Assembly: GCA_003497545.1 (NCBI GenBank)
Contig: DNNT01000133.1
Span: 1-8,785, forward strand
DNA length: 8,785 bases
Reading direction: 5' to 3'
Origin: Arenimonas sp.
GTDB lineage: Bacteria > Pseudomonadota > Gammaproteobacteria > Xanthomonadales > Xanthomonadaceae
The notes beneath the pieces are model-generated. The model saw only the letters and a program-made list of their open reading frames with translations. It was not told where the DNA came from and made no database searches. Of the stretch, positions 1-8,726 are shown piece by piece. The position numbers and the translations under genes are program-made. The stretch's first letter is position 1, and every line of letters starts with the position of its first letter.

Positions 1-2522
<2,522 letters not shown>

Positions 2523-2525
2523 GGG

Positions 2526-2558
2526 GAGGGGCCGTGCAAGCCGCACGGGGCGCCCCTC
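2526..2558 (-). promoter_or_regulatory. Expression-platform hairpin between glycine riboswitch and gcvP start
   Basis: On the minus strand, GAGGGG (2558-2553) can pair with CCCCTC (2531-2526), and CCGTGC (2548-2543) with GCACGG (2537-2532) around a GGCTT loop. This makes a 12-bp stem with a four-base bulge on the 5' side. The first three bases, GAG, are also part of the 3' strand of aptamer II P1 (CAGAG, 2560-2556), so the full hairpin and full P1 compete. The stem covers the SD-like AGAGGGG and an in-frame GTG, and ends three bases before ATG 2522. No U-run follows, so a classical intrinsic terminator is unlikely. Control at translation initiation is the better inference. The pairing is seen in the sequence; its regulatory role is inferred. 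Confidence 0.55.
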
Positions 2559-2559
2559 T
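2553..2559 (-). promoter_or_regulatory. SD-like tract AGAGGGG that bears on the gcvP start
   Basis: AGAGGGG sits six bases before an in-frame GTG at 2546-2544, eight codons upstream of ATG 2522. Neither ATG 2522 (preceded by CCCCTCCCC) nor ATG 2507 (only a weak GGA) has a comparable ribosome-binding site. The tract overlaps the 3' strand of aptamer II P1, so ligand binding could alter its accessibility. It may be the true ribosome-binding site for a GTG start, or simply conserved riboswitch sequence (CAGAGGGG is common just after gcvT-type elements). Confidence 0.4.
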
Positions 2560-2632
2560 GTCCTTTTGCCTGAGAGTTTTGGACGCGTGGCCCATGCCCC
2601 TTCGGCGCCGGCTGGTTCCGGTCTCTCCAGAG
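2556..2632 (-). ncRNA. Glycine riboswitch aptamer II
   Basis: P1 pairs CTCTG (2632-2628) with CAGAG (2560-2556). GGAGAG follows, then a CCGG/CCGG hairpin, the GCCGAAGG core (2606-2599), and the highly conserved CTCTCAGGCA (2576-2567) leading into AAAAGGACAGAG. This aptamer is closest to the gene, and its P1 3' strand runs directly into the expression platform. Confidence 0.92.
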
Positions 2633-2640
2633 TCGCTCGC

Positions 2641-2718
2641 GTGATGCGGTTCCGGGTCCTGAGCGATTACGGGCGTTACGCCTTCGGCGCTGGCTTTCGC
2701 CAGCCTCTCCCGCACCAC
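2641..2718 (-). ncRNA. Glycine riboswitch aptamer I
   Basis: P1 is a nine-base-pair helix with one G-U pair, GTGGTGCGG (2718-2710) with CCGCATCAC (2649-2641). Inside it, a six-base-pair hairpin is capped by a GAAA tetraloop (2704-2689). The GCCGAAGG core is at 2688-2681, a small GGCG/CGCC hairpin follows, and CTCAGG is at 2663-2658. All elements are intact, so this aptamer looks functional. Confidence 0.9.
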
Positions 2719-2733
2719 GCATCGAGCCCCGCC

Positions 2734-2739
2734 AGTTTA
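2734..2739 (-). promoter_or_regulatory. Candidate -10 box for the riboswitch-gcvP transcript
   Basis: TAAACT on the minus strand is the only AT-rich hexamer between the methyltransferase stop and the riboswitch. A start site about seven bases downstream would fall near 2727, exactly the first paired base of riboswitch P0. No -35 match is seen at 16-18 bp spacing; that area is occupied by a GC-rich hairpin. Sequence support is therefore weak, and position is the main argument. Confidence 0.3.
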
Positions 2740-2746
2740 CCCCAAG

Positions 2747-2768
2747 CGCCCCCCCGGGAGGGGGGGCG
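2747..2768 (-). terminator. GC-only hairpin after the methyltransferase gene, without a U-tract
   Basis: The plus strand reads CGCCCCCCC, then GGGA, then GGGGGGGCG: a perfect nine-base-pair stem with a four-base loop. It starts eight bases past the methyltransferase stop codon. In that gene's direction it is followed by CTTGGGG rather than U's, so it is not a canonical intrinsic terminator. It may slow polymerase, protect the mRNA 3' end, or insulate the gcvP riboswitch from read-through. Confidence 0.35.
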
Positions 2769-2776
2769 GGCACGGA

Positions 2777-3655
2777 CTACCTGGTGACGAGGACGCGAAG
2801 GTAGGTGGCCGGGATTTCGGTGCCCTGGCCCGCGGCCCGGTTCTCGGCCTCGAACAGCCGGGCCAGCTCTGCCTGCAGCTCATCCCGGCGGCCGGCCCGG
2901 GTGGCGGCATCGAAGGCGTTCATGGTGGGGCCGTAGTAGTCGCGGAAGATGGCCAGGAAGGACTGGGGCGTCCCGGGGTGGCGGAAGGTGTAGGTCGCCC
3001 GTTCGCACTGGATGCGGTCCTGGGGAATGCCCGCGGCGCCGAAGCGTTCGCGCACCAGTTCCTCCTTGCCCCAGGTGACCGGGCTGACGAAACCCTCGGG
3101 CGGCGGCGGCGCGTAGGCCGCGCACACCTGCAGCACCCGCGCGATCAGCGTGGGGTCGCCCGGGATCCAGTTGCCCATCATGATGCGGCCGCCGGGTCGG
3201 GTGACGCGCACCATTTCGCGGGCCGTGTCCAGCGGCCGGGGCGCGAACATGGCGCCGAACATGCTCACCACCAGGTCGAAACGACCGTCGCCGATCTCAT
3301 CCAGGCGGGACGCGTCGCCCTGCTGGAAACGTAGGTTGGGCAGCTTCGCCGCCGCCGCACGGGCATTGCCGGCGGCGACCAGGTTGGAGGCGATGTCCAC
3401 GCCCAGCACGGTGGCGCCGCGCCGGGCCGCCGGCAGTGCGGTGGTGCCGTCGCCGCAGCCCAGGTCAAGCACGTCCATTCCCGGCCCGACGCCGAGGCGT
3501 TCGATCACCTCGTCGCCGCCCTCGCGCATGGTGGCGGCGAGCCGGGTGAAGTCGCCCTTTTCCCAAAGCGCCCGGTTGGGATTGGCGGCGGTGGCTGGAC
3601 TTTCGTTTCGGGCGGACGCACTGTGGGAAGCGACCGGCAGTTCGGTGGATGTCAT
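2777..3655 (-). CDS. Class I SAM-dependent methyltransferase, substrate unknown
   Basis: A 292-residue soluble protein with a Rossmann-fold methyltransferase core of the UbiE/Methyltransf_11-25 kind. The SAM-binding motif I is VLDLGCGDG at residues 62-70, the ribose-contacting acidic residue follows at D87 in LGVDIA, QGDA at 112-115 is motif II-like, and FDLVVSMFGAMFAP at 126-139 is the motif IV region. RPGGRIMMGNWIPGD is the usual post-core strand and loop. The first 25 or so residues are Ala/Ser/Pro-rich and look disordered. The start at ATG 3655 is supported by AGGAG (3667-3663) at seven-base spacing; an out-of-frame ATG lies five bases upstream. The C-terminal part (about 160-290) probably determines the acceptor, which cannot be named from sequence. 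The gene faces away from the winged-helix/TPR regulator across 108 bp, so regulation by that neighbour is plausible. gcvP lies downstream on the same strand but has its own riboswitch leader. Confidence 0.88.
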   Translation of the reverse strand: MTSTELPVASHSASARNESPATAANPNRALWEKGDFTRLAATMREGGDEVIERLGVGPGMDVLDLGCGDGTTALPAARRGATVLGVDIASNLVAAGNARAAAAKLPNLRFQQGDASRLDEIGDGRFDLVVSMFGAMFAPRPLDTAREMVRVTRPGGRIMMGNWIPGDPTLIARVLQVCAAYAPPPPEGFVSPVTWGKEELVRERFGAAGIPQDRIQCERATYTFRHPGTPQSFLAIFRDYYGPTMNAFDAATRAGRRDELQAELARLFEAENRAAGQGTEIPATYLRVLVTR

Positions 3656-3662
3656 GTCATGG

Positions 3663-3667
3663 CTCCT
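3663..3667 (-). promoter_or_regulatory. Ribosome binding site of the methyltransferase gene
   Basis: AGGAG on the minus strand stands seven bases from ATG 3655. It selects that codon over the ATG at 3660, which is in another frame and has only two bases between it and the AGGAG. Confidence 0.7.
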
Positions 3668-3672
3668 GGTTT

Positions 3673-3688
3673 CCGGACGGGGGTCCGG
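3673..3688. repeat. Perfect inverted repeat in divergent intergenic region, possible operator
   Basis: CCGGAC, four G's, GTCCGG: two perfect six-base arms with a four-base spacer. It lies just upstream of the methyltransferase ribosome binding site and between the two divergent genes. It could be a regulator-binding site or a hairpin in the methyltransferase 5' leader. In GC-rich DNA a six-base arm can also arise by chance. Confidence 0.4.
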
Positions 3689-3699
3689 GGGAGGCCGCA

Positions 3700-3725
3700 G
3701 CATCGGCGGTTCCCCGCCGCGATGC
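3700..3725. repeat. Imperfect inverted repeat in divergent intergenic region, possible operator or leader hairpin
   Basis: GCATCGGCGG (3700-3709) is matched by CCGCC (3714-3718) and GATGC (3721-3725), with a two-base GC bulge on the right arm and a TTCC spacer. Ten base pairs are possible. It lies near the middle of the divergent region, between the two start codons, where a shared operator would be expected. If transcribed it could also form a hairpin in the regulator's leader. Confidence 0.4.
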
Positions 3726-3749
3726 TTGGAGGAAACCTGCAGATTTCGT

Positions 3750-3756
3750 GGAGGAG
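3750..3756 (+). promoter_or_regulatory. Ribosome binding site supporting a TTG start of the regulator
   Basis: GGAGGAG is a near-perfect Shine-Dalgarno sequence seven bases before TTG 3764. The in-frame ATG at 3722 has no comparable site, and the far-upstream ATG at 3623 lies inside the divergent methyltransferase gene. Confidence 0.6.
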
Positions 3757-3763
3757 CGCCGCG

Positions 3764-5347
3764 TTGCCCGCCGGGTCCAACATCGTCTACCGCTTCGAGG
3801 CCTTCGAGCTCGACCCCGGTCGGTTCGAGCTGCGCCGCGACGGGCAGCCCGTCCCCGTGGAGCCGCAGGTTTTTTCCCTCCTGCTGCTGCTCGTCGGCAA
3901 CGCCGAGCGCCTGGTCAGCAAGGACGAGGTGGCGGAAAAGGTCTGGAGCAACGCTGACGTCGCCGACGCCACGATCGCGTCGCGGGTGAAGTCCGCGCGT
4001 CGCGCCCTTGGTGACGACGGCGGGCAGCAGCGCCTGATCCGCACGGTGCACGGCAAGGGTTGGCGCTTCGTCGGCAGCGTCCGTTATGCCGGCGCGGCGG
4101 TCCACGTCCAGCCCGTGGAAGCGGGCGGCGCGACCACGGCCGCGGACGAGCGCCCGTCGATAGCGGTGCTGCCTTTCCGCGTGGTCGGCGAGGCCGGGCC
4201 GCTGGATTTCGTCGCCGGCGCGCTGGCCGACGAATTGATCACCGACCTCGCGCGCCTGCGCTGGCTGCTGGTGATCGCGCGCACGTCGACGTTCCGGTTC
4301 CGCGGCCAGGGCGCGGATTGCGCCGACGTCGGCGCCGCGCTGAACGTGCGCTACTGCCTGGCCGGAACGCTTCGGAGCAGCGCCCACCAGGTGACGCTGT
4401 CGGTGGAGCTGGCGCGCACCCGCGACAGCGCCGTGGTCTGGGCAGAGCGATTCACCGCCGGCCGGAGCGAGTTGCCGCAGCTCCAGCAGGCCCTGCTCGC
4501 GAGCCTGGTGGCGAAGCTGGAAGTCCACATCGTCCGGCAGGAGGTGGAGTCGGCGCGCCGCGCCCCGGTCCCGGCGCTGGACGCATGGTCTTCCTACCAC
4601 CTGGGCCTGGACCACATGTTCCGGTTCAACAAGGCGGACAATGGCGAGGCCGCGGCCTGGTTCGAGCGTGCCCTGGCGTTGAACCCGCATTTCTCACGCG
4701 CGCTTTCGGGACTCTCGTTCACCTGTTTCCAGGACAGCTTCCTGGAGTACTCGGGCAACGGCGACGACATGGCGCGGCGCGCGCGGCGGCTCGCGGAGCA
4801 AGCGCTGGCCTGCGACCCGCTCGATCCCTTCGCCCACCTCAACCTGGGCCGTTCGCTGTGGTTCGAGGATGCGGTTCCGGAGAGCCTGGAGCGGCTGGGG
4901 CAGTGCATCGAGCTGAGCCCCAACTATGCGCAGGCGGTCTACTCCAAGGCCTGGGCCGAGATGACGCTGTGCGACGCCGCCAACAGCGACGCGCACGCAG
5001 CCCTGGCGATGCGCCTGAGCCCGCTCGACCCGCTTCGCTACGCGATGCTGGGGGTGCGCGCCGTCAGCGCACTGCTGCTGGGCGAGCACCCCAGGGCCGC
5101 CGACCTGGCCGAAGCGGCGGCGCGCTCGCCGGGGGCGCACAAGCACATCGCCGTGATCGCGGCGATCACCGCACAGGCCGATGGTCGCCTGGAGCAGGCG
5201 GCGCGGTGGATATCGAGGGCCCGCCAAATGGACCCGGCGGTGTCGCCGGCGTCGTTTTTCCGGTCGTTCCCGTTCGTTCGTTCGGCCGGGCGGGAGACCA
5301 TCGAGAGGTCGTTCCGCGAGCTTGGGTTCGGGCCGCGTCCCGCCTAG
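3764..5347 (+). CDS. One-component transcriptional regulator: OmpR/CadC-type winged helix, TolB-N-like domain, TPR region
   Basis: A 527-residue protein if read from TTG 3764 (541 from ATG 3722). Residues 9-104 are an OmpR/PhoB-type winged helix: YRFEAFELDP opening strands, the LVSKDEVAEKVW helix, the recognition helix around DATIASRVKSARRALGDD (68-85), and the RTVHGKGWRFVG wing. No receiver domain precedes it, so it is not a two-component response regulator. Residues about 131-250 begin SIAVLPF and resemble the TolB N-terminal domain found in CadC/adenylate-cyclase-like TPR proteins. Residues about 273-510 are helical TPR-like repeats, for example AAWFERALALNPHFSRAL and ESLERLGQCIELSPNYAQA. 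Unlike CadC, the 105-130 linker is hydrophilic and no membrane segment is seen, so the protein should be cytoplasmic. The signal it senses is unknown. It is divergent from the methyltransferase and convergent with phoU, and the methyltransferase is the obvious candidate target. Confidence 0.85.
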   Translation: MPAGSNIVYRFEAFELDPGRFELRRDGQPVPVEPQVFSLLLLLVGNAERLVSKDEVAEKVWSNADVADATIASRVKSARRALGDDGGQQRLIRTVHGKGWRFVGSVRYAGAAVHVQPVEAGGATTAADERPSIAVLPFRVVGEAGPLDFVAGALADELITDLARLRWLLVIARTSTFRFRGQGADCADVGAALNVRYCLAGTLRSSAHQVTLSVELARTRDSAVVWAERFTAGRSELPQLQQALLASLVAKLEVHIVRQEVESARRAPVPALDAWSSYHLGLDHMFRFNKADNGEAAAWFERALALNPHFSRALSGLSFTCFQDSFLEYSGNGDDMARRARRLAEQALACDPLDPFAHLNLGRSLWFEDAVPESLERLGQCIELSPNYAQAVYSKAWAEMTLCDAANSDAHAALAMRLSPLDPLRYAMLGVRAVSALLLGEHPRAADLAEAAARSPGAHKHIAVIAAITAQADGRLEQAARWISRARQMDPAVSPASFFRSFPFVRSAGRETIERSFRELGFGPRPA

Positions 5348-5373
5348 CCCGGCGGGACAGGTGCCCGGCCGGG
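5348..5373. terminator. Hairpin between convergent regulator and phoU, possible bidirectional terminator
   Basis: Directly after the regulator stop, CCCGGC-GGG (5348-5356) pairs with CCC (5364-5366) and GCCGGG (5368-5373). The stem is nine base pairs with a single bulged G and a seven-base loop. It fills nearly all of the 28 bp between the regulator stop and the phoU stop. No T-run follows on either strand, so termination would have to rely on the stem or on Rho. Position is the strongest support. Confidence 0.4.
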
Positions 5374-5375
5374 GA

Positions 5376-6065
5376 TCACCCGGCGGTGGTGTCGCGCTTC
5401 TCGCGTTCGCCGGCGGGCTGTTCGCCGTGCACCAGGAACCAGGTGTTCTCGGCGATGTTGGTGGCATGGTCGCCGATGCGCTCGATGTTCTTGGCGATGA
5501 ACAGCAGGTGCGTGCAAGCGGTGATCTGGCGCGGGTCCTCGGCCATGTAGGTCAGCAGCTCGCGGAACAGGCCGGTGTATTCGGCGTCCAGCTCCGCGTC
5601 GCGGCCGCGCACGGCCATGGCCTTGTCGGCGTCGCGCAGGCGGTAGGCCTCGAGCGCTTCGGCGACCAGGGTGTTGGCCAGCTTGGCCAGGGCCGGCAGG
5701 CCGCGGGCGGCCGAGACCGGCGCCGACTGGTTGAGCACCATGCTGCGCTTGGCCACGTTGGCGGCGTAGTCGCCGATGCGCTCGATGTCGGCCGAGATGC
5801 GCAGGGCCGCATAGACCTCGCGCAGGTCGCGCGCCATCGGCTGGCGCAGGGCCAGCAGGCGCAGCACGTCGTGGCTGACTTCGTGCTCGAGCGCGTCGAT
5901 GGCGTCGTCGTTGGCGACCACGCGCATGGCGGCCTGGCTGTCGCGGCGCTGCAGCACGTCGATGGCGGCGTCGAGCTGGGCCACGGCGATCTGGCCCATG
6001 CGCTGGATCTCGCCGTCGAGGCGCTTGAGCTCGCTGTCGTAGCTCTTGACGATATGGTCGGTCAT
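5376..6065 (-). CDS. phoU: Phosphate signalling complex protein PhoU
   Basis: A 229-residue all-helical cytoplasmic protein made of two homologous three-helix PhoU domains. Each carries the family metal-binding signature, IERIGDYAANV at 94-104 and IERIGDHATNI at 194-204. Length and the tandem motif match the family well. PhoU reports the state of the Pst transporter to the PhoR sensor kinase (absent from this window), keeping the Pho regulon off when phosphate is plentiful, and it limits excess uptake. The start at ATG 6065 is supported by AGGA at seven-base spacing. It is the last gene of pstC-pstA-pstB-phoU, 15 bp after pstB. The C-terminal tail after residue 213 is short, charged and variable. 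Confidence 0.97.
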   Translation of the reverse strand: MTDHIVKSYDSELKRLDGEIQRMGQIAVAQLDAAIDVLQRRDSQAAMRVVANDDAIDALEHEVSHDVLRLLALRQPMARDLREVYAALRISADIERIGDYAANVAKRSMVLNQSAPVSAARGLPALAKLANTLVAEALEAYRLRDADKAMAVRGRDAELDAEYTGLFRELLTYMAEDPRQITACTHLLFIAKNIERIGDHATNIAENTWFLVHGEQPAGEREKRDTTAG

Positions 6066-6080
6066 CGCGGTGTCCTGTGC

Positions 6081-6902
6081 TTAGCCGAAGCGGCCGGTGA
6101 TGTAGTCTTCGGTCTGCTGCTTGGTCGGCTTGGTGAAGATGGTGGTGGTCGGGCCGTGCTCGATCAGCTCGCCCAGGTACATGAAGGCGGTGAAGTCGGA
6201 GCAGCGGGCCGCCTGCTGCATGTTGTGGGTCACGATCAGGATCGTGAACTGCTGCTTGAGCTCGGCGAAGAGCTGCTCGATCTTGCCGGTGGCGATCGGG
6301 TCGAGCGCCGAGGTGGGTTCGTCGAACAGGATCACCTGCGGCTTCAGGGCCACCGCGCGGGCGATGCACAGGCGCTGCTGCTGGCCGCCGGACAGGCCCA
6401 GGGCGCTCTGCTTGAGCTTGTCCTTGACCTCGTCCCACAGCGCCGCCTGGCGCAGGGCTTCCTCGACGCGATCGGCCATGTCGGCCTTCGACAGCTTCTC
6501 GTAGTGGCCGATGCCGTAGGCGATGTTGTCGAAGATCGACATCGGGAACGGCACCGGTTTCTGGAACACCATGCCGATCTTCGAGCGCAGGCGGTTGAGC
6601 GGGTACTTCGGGTCGAGCACGTTCTCGCCGTCGAGCAGCACCTCGCCGGTGGCGCGCTGTCCCGGGTAGATCGAATAGATGCGGTTGAAGATGCGCAGCA
6701 GGGTCGACTTGCCGCAGCCCGAAGGACCGATCAGCGCGGTCACCTTGTTCTCGGGCACGTCGAAGCTGATGTCCTTGAGCGCGGTGAAGTCGCCGTAGTG
6801 GAAGGCCAGGTTGCGCGCGGCGAGCTTGACCCGCGACGGCTCGGCGGCGCCGGCGGCGGCCTGCGGGACGGCGGTGGCGAAGGTGATCGGGGCGTCAGTC
6901 AT
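6081..6902 (-). CDS. pstB: Phosphate ABC transporter ATP-binding protein PstB
   Basis: A 273-residue ABC ATPase that powers the PstCA permease at the cytoplasmic face of the inner membrane. It has Walker [10 protein letters not shown] (59-67), Q-loop FQKP (113-116), signature LSGGQQQR (170-177), Walker B VILFDEP (190-196), D-loop SALD (198-201) and the switch histidine in VTHN (H226). The [18 protein letters not shown] stretch is characteristic of PstB. The first 24 or so residues are Ala-rich and precede the usual PstB start of homology, so the true start could be a little further in, but no internal ATG precedes the conserved [12 protein letters not shown] block. The start codon overlaps the end of pstA by eight bases, implying translational coupling. 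Confidence 0.97.
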   Translation of the reverse strand: MTDAPITFATAVPQAAAGAAEPSRVKLAARNLAFHYGDFTALKDISFDVPENKVTALIGPSGCGKSTLLRIFNRIYSIYPGQRATGEVLLDGENVLDPKYPLNRLRSKIGMVFQKPVPFPMSIFDNIAYGIGHYEKLSKADMADRVEEALRQAALWDEVKDKLKQSALGLSGGQQQRLCIARAVALKPQVILFDEPTSALDPIATGKIEQLFAELKQQFTILIVTHNMQQAARCSDFTAFMYLGELIEHGPTTTIFTKPTKQQTEDYITGRFG

Positions 6903-7758
6903 GGTGGGTCTTCTTGCGCAGCAGGAGGGTGCGTGCGACCAGGCTGACGGCCAGCACGAACAGGGTGATCAGGAAGGCGCCGGCCCAGGCCAGCTGGTTC
7001 CAGTACTCGAAGGGACTCATGGCGAACTGGAAGATGGTGACCGGCAGGTTCGGCATGGCGCCGGACATGTCGGTGTTCCAGTACTGGTTGTTGAAGGCGG
7101 TGAACAGCAGCGGCGCGGTTTCGCCGCTGATGCGCGCCAGCGCCAGCAGCACGCCGGTGACGATGCCGGGAAGCGCCGCGCGGTAGAGGATCTGCGTGGT
7201 CACCTTCCACTGCGGGATGCCCAGCGAAAGCGCCGCCTCGCGCATCTGCGACGGCACCAGGCGCAACATCTCGTCGGTGGTGCGCACCACCACCGGCAGC
7301 ACGATGAAGGCCATCGCCACCGAACCCGCGTAGCCGGAGAACGAACCGGTCGGGCGCACCACCAGGGTGTACACGAACAGGCCCAGCACGATCGACGGCG
7401 CCGACAGCAGGATGTCGTTGACGAAGCGGATCACCTCGCCGATCTTGCGCGAGCGCGCGTATTCGGCCAGGAAGGTGCCGGCGGCGATGCCCACGGGCGC
7501 GCCCAGGCAGATCGCCAGGGTGCTGAGCATGAGCGAACCGACGATGGCGTTCTTCAGGCCGCCGGTGTCCTGGCCCGGGGGCGGGGTCATTTCGGTGAAC
7601 AGCGACAGGCTCATCGCGTCCACGCCCTTGCTGATGGTGACCCAAAGGATCCACACCAGCCAGAACAGGCCGAACAGGGTGGCGGCGCCGGAAAGCACCA
7701 GCGACATGGCGTTCACCAGTCGGCGGCGGAAATACAGGCGGTCGGCGACGGAGGCCAT
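6895..7758 (-). CDS. pstA: Phosphate ABC transporter permease PstA
   Basis: A 287-residue inner-membrane permease that pairs with PstC to form the phosphate channel. Hydrophobic segments lie at about 19-42, 71-98, 114-135, 143-160, 195-220 and 256-278, consistent with six helices. The EAA loop that contacts PstB reads [21 protein letters not shown] (174-194) and is followed by the [14 protein letters not shown] segment typical of PstA. The start ATG 7758 is part of a TGATG overlap with the pstC stop. The open frame continues much further upstream on this strand, but that extension is antisense-phase reading through pstC. The end overlaps pstB by eight bases. Confidence 0.96.
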   Translation of the reverse strand: MASVADRLYFRRRLVNAMSLVLSGAATLFGLFWLVWILWVTISKGVDAMSLSLFTEMTPPPGQDTGGLKNAIVGSLMLSTLAICLGAPVGIAAGTFLAEYARSRKIGEVIRFVNDILLSAPSIVLGLFVYTLVVRPTGSFSGYAGSVAMAFIVLPVVVRTTDEMLRLVPSQMREAALSLGIPQWKVTTQILYRAALPGIVTGVLLALARISGETAPLLFTAFNNQYWNTDMSGAMPNLPVTIFQFAMSPFEYWNQLAWAGAFLITLFVLAVSLVARTLLLRKKTHHD

Positions 7759-8726
7759 CAGTTGCCCTCCCGCTTGGCCAGGCGCATGAGCATCAACTTG
7801 GCGATGGCCAGCACCACGAAGGTGACGATGAACAGCACGAAGCCCAGCGCCAGCAGCGCCGACTGGTACATGGGCGTGGTGGCTTCGGCGAATTCGTTGG
7901 CGATGGACGCGGCGATCGAGTTGCCCGGCATCAGCAGCGAGGCGTTGATCTGGTGCGAGTTGCCCAGCACGAAGGTCACGGCCATGGTTTCGCCCAGGGC
8001 GCGGCCCATGCCCAGGAAGATGCCGCCGATCACCGCCGAGCGGGTGTAGGGCAGCACGATGTCCCAGACCACCTCGGTGGTGGTGGAGCCGAGCGCGTAG
8101 GCCGATTCCTTCAGGCGGTGGGGCACGGTCATGAACACGTCGCGCATGACCGAGGAAATGAAGGGGATGACCATGATCGCCAGCACGATGCCGGCGGTCA
8201 GCATGCCGATGCCCAGCGGCGGGCCGGCGAACAGCAGGCCGACGAAGGGCAGGGTGCCCAGCTTCTCGTCGACCCAGGGATAGACGTTGTCGGCCAGGAA
8301 GGGCGCCAGCACGAACAGGCCCCACATGCCGTAGATGATCGACGGGATGCCGGCCAGCAGCTCGATGGCCATGCCCAGCGGCTGGCGGATCCAGGCCGGG
8401 GCGACCTCGGTGAGGAAGAGCGCGATGCCGAAGCTCACCGGCACGGCGATGATCATGGCGATGATGGTGCTCACCACGGTGCCGTAGATGGCCACCAGGG
8501 CGCCGTACTCCTCGGTGACCGGGTTCCATTCGGTGGACGTGAGGAAGCCCAGGCCGAATTCCTCGAAGGCCTCGCGGCCGCCCCAGAACATCGACAGGGC
8601 CGCCAGGCCCAGGGCGATCAGGACGAACCAGCCGGCGAGGGTGACGAGGTTGCGGAAGGCCCAGTCGCCGAAGGCATCGAGGCGATGCGATCGTTCGGCG
8701 GCGGGCGGGGCGGAAGCGGTTTGCAT
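7758..8726 (-). CDS. pstC: Phosphate ABC transporter permease PstC
   Basis: A 322-residue inner-membrane permease. Predicted membrane segments are at about 27-47, 75-105, 115-143, 174-192, 231-255 and 287-312. The ELLAGIPSIIYGMWGLFVLAPF region (122-143) and the EAA-type loop ESAYALGSTTTEVVWDIVLP (207-226), followed by GMGRALGETMAV, are diagnostic of PstC. The cytoplasmic N-terminus of about 25 residues is polar. The start ATG 8726 has a modest AAGAG-type SD about nine bases upstream. The gene opens the visible pstCAB-phoU run. The phosphate-binding protein gene pstS usually lies upstream, and only 59 bp of that flank is present. Confidence 0.96.
   Translation of the reverse strand: MQTASAPPAAERSHRLDAFGDWAFRNLVTLAGWFVLIALGLAALSMFWGGREAFEEFGLGFLTSTEWNPVTEEYGALVAIYGTVVSTIIAMIIAVPVSFGIALFLTEVAPAWIRQPLGMAIELLAGIPSIIYGMWGLFVLAPFLADNVYPWVDEKLGTLPFVGLLFAGPPLGIGMLTAGIVLAIMVIPFISSVMRDVFMTVPHRLKESAYALGSTTTEVVWDIVLPYTRSAVIGGIFLGMGRALGETMAVTFVLGNSHQINASLLMPGNSIAASIANEFAEATTPMYQSALLALGFVLFIVTFVVLAIAKLMLMRLAKREGN

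Larger units (their letters stand above)
2556..2727 (-). ncRNA. Tandem glycine riboswitch (gcvT element) upstream of gcvP
   Basis: Two complete glycine aptamers lie in series on the minus strand, joined by an eight-base linker (2640-2633). Each carries the family hallmarks: a GGAGAG-type entry after P1, a GCCGAAGG core (2688-2681 and 2606-2599) and a CTCAGG block (2663-2658 and within 2576-2567). Leader bases GCTCG (2727-2723) pair with linker bases CGAGC (2639-2635), forming the P0 helix. Directly inside it an A opposes a G, as expected for the leader-linker kink-turn described for tandem glycine riboswitches. The RNA senses glycine, and in most known gcv cases binding raises expression of the degradative genes. 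The location, 33 bases before the gcvP ATG, fits that role. Whether control is transcriptional or translational is not settled here. Confidence 0.95.

Noticed and set aside
2561..2580. Plus-strand pyrimidine/T-rich stretch as a terminator
   Set aside because: It is the complement of the conserved CTCTCAGGCAAAAGGACAG block of the glycine aptamer, not a U-tract after a hairpin.
3656..4690. N-terminal extension of the methyltransferase by about 345 codons across the divergent regulator
   Set aside because: The extension is antisense to the winged-helix and TolB-like domains. A good ribosome binding site and the start of plausible sequence are both at 3655.
5181..6947. A 588-codon plus-strand frame opposite phoU and pstB
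   Set aside because: It is the antisense shadow of two genes with complete family motifs, and its composition is atypical of a folded protein.
7759..8529. N-terminal extension of PstA to 544 residues
   Set aside because: The extra residues are a shifted-frame reading of pstC. The TGATG overlap and the family length of about 280-300 fix the start at 7758.
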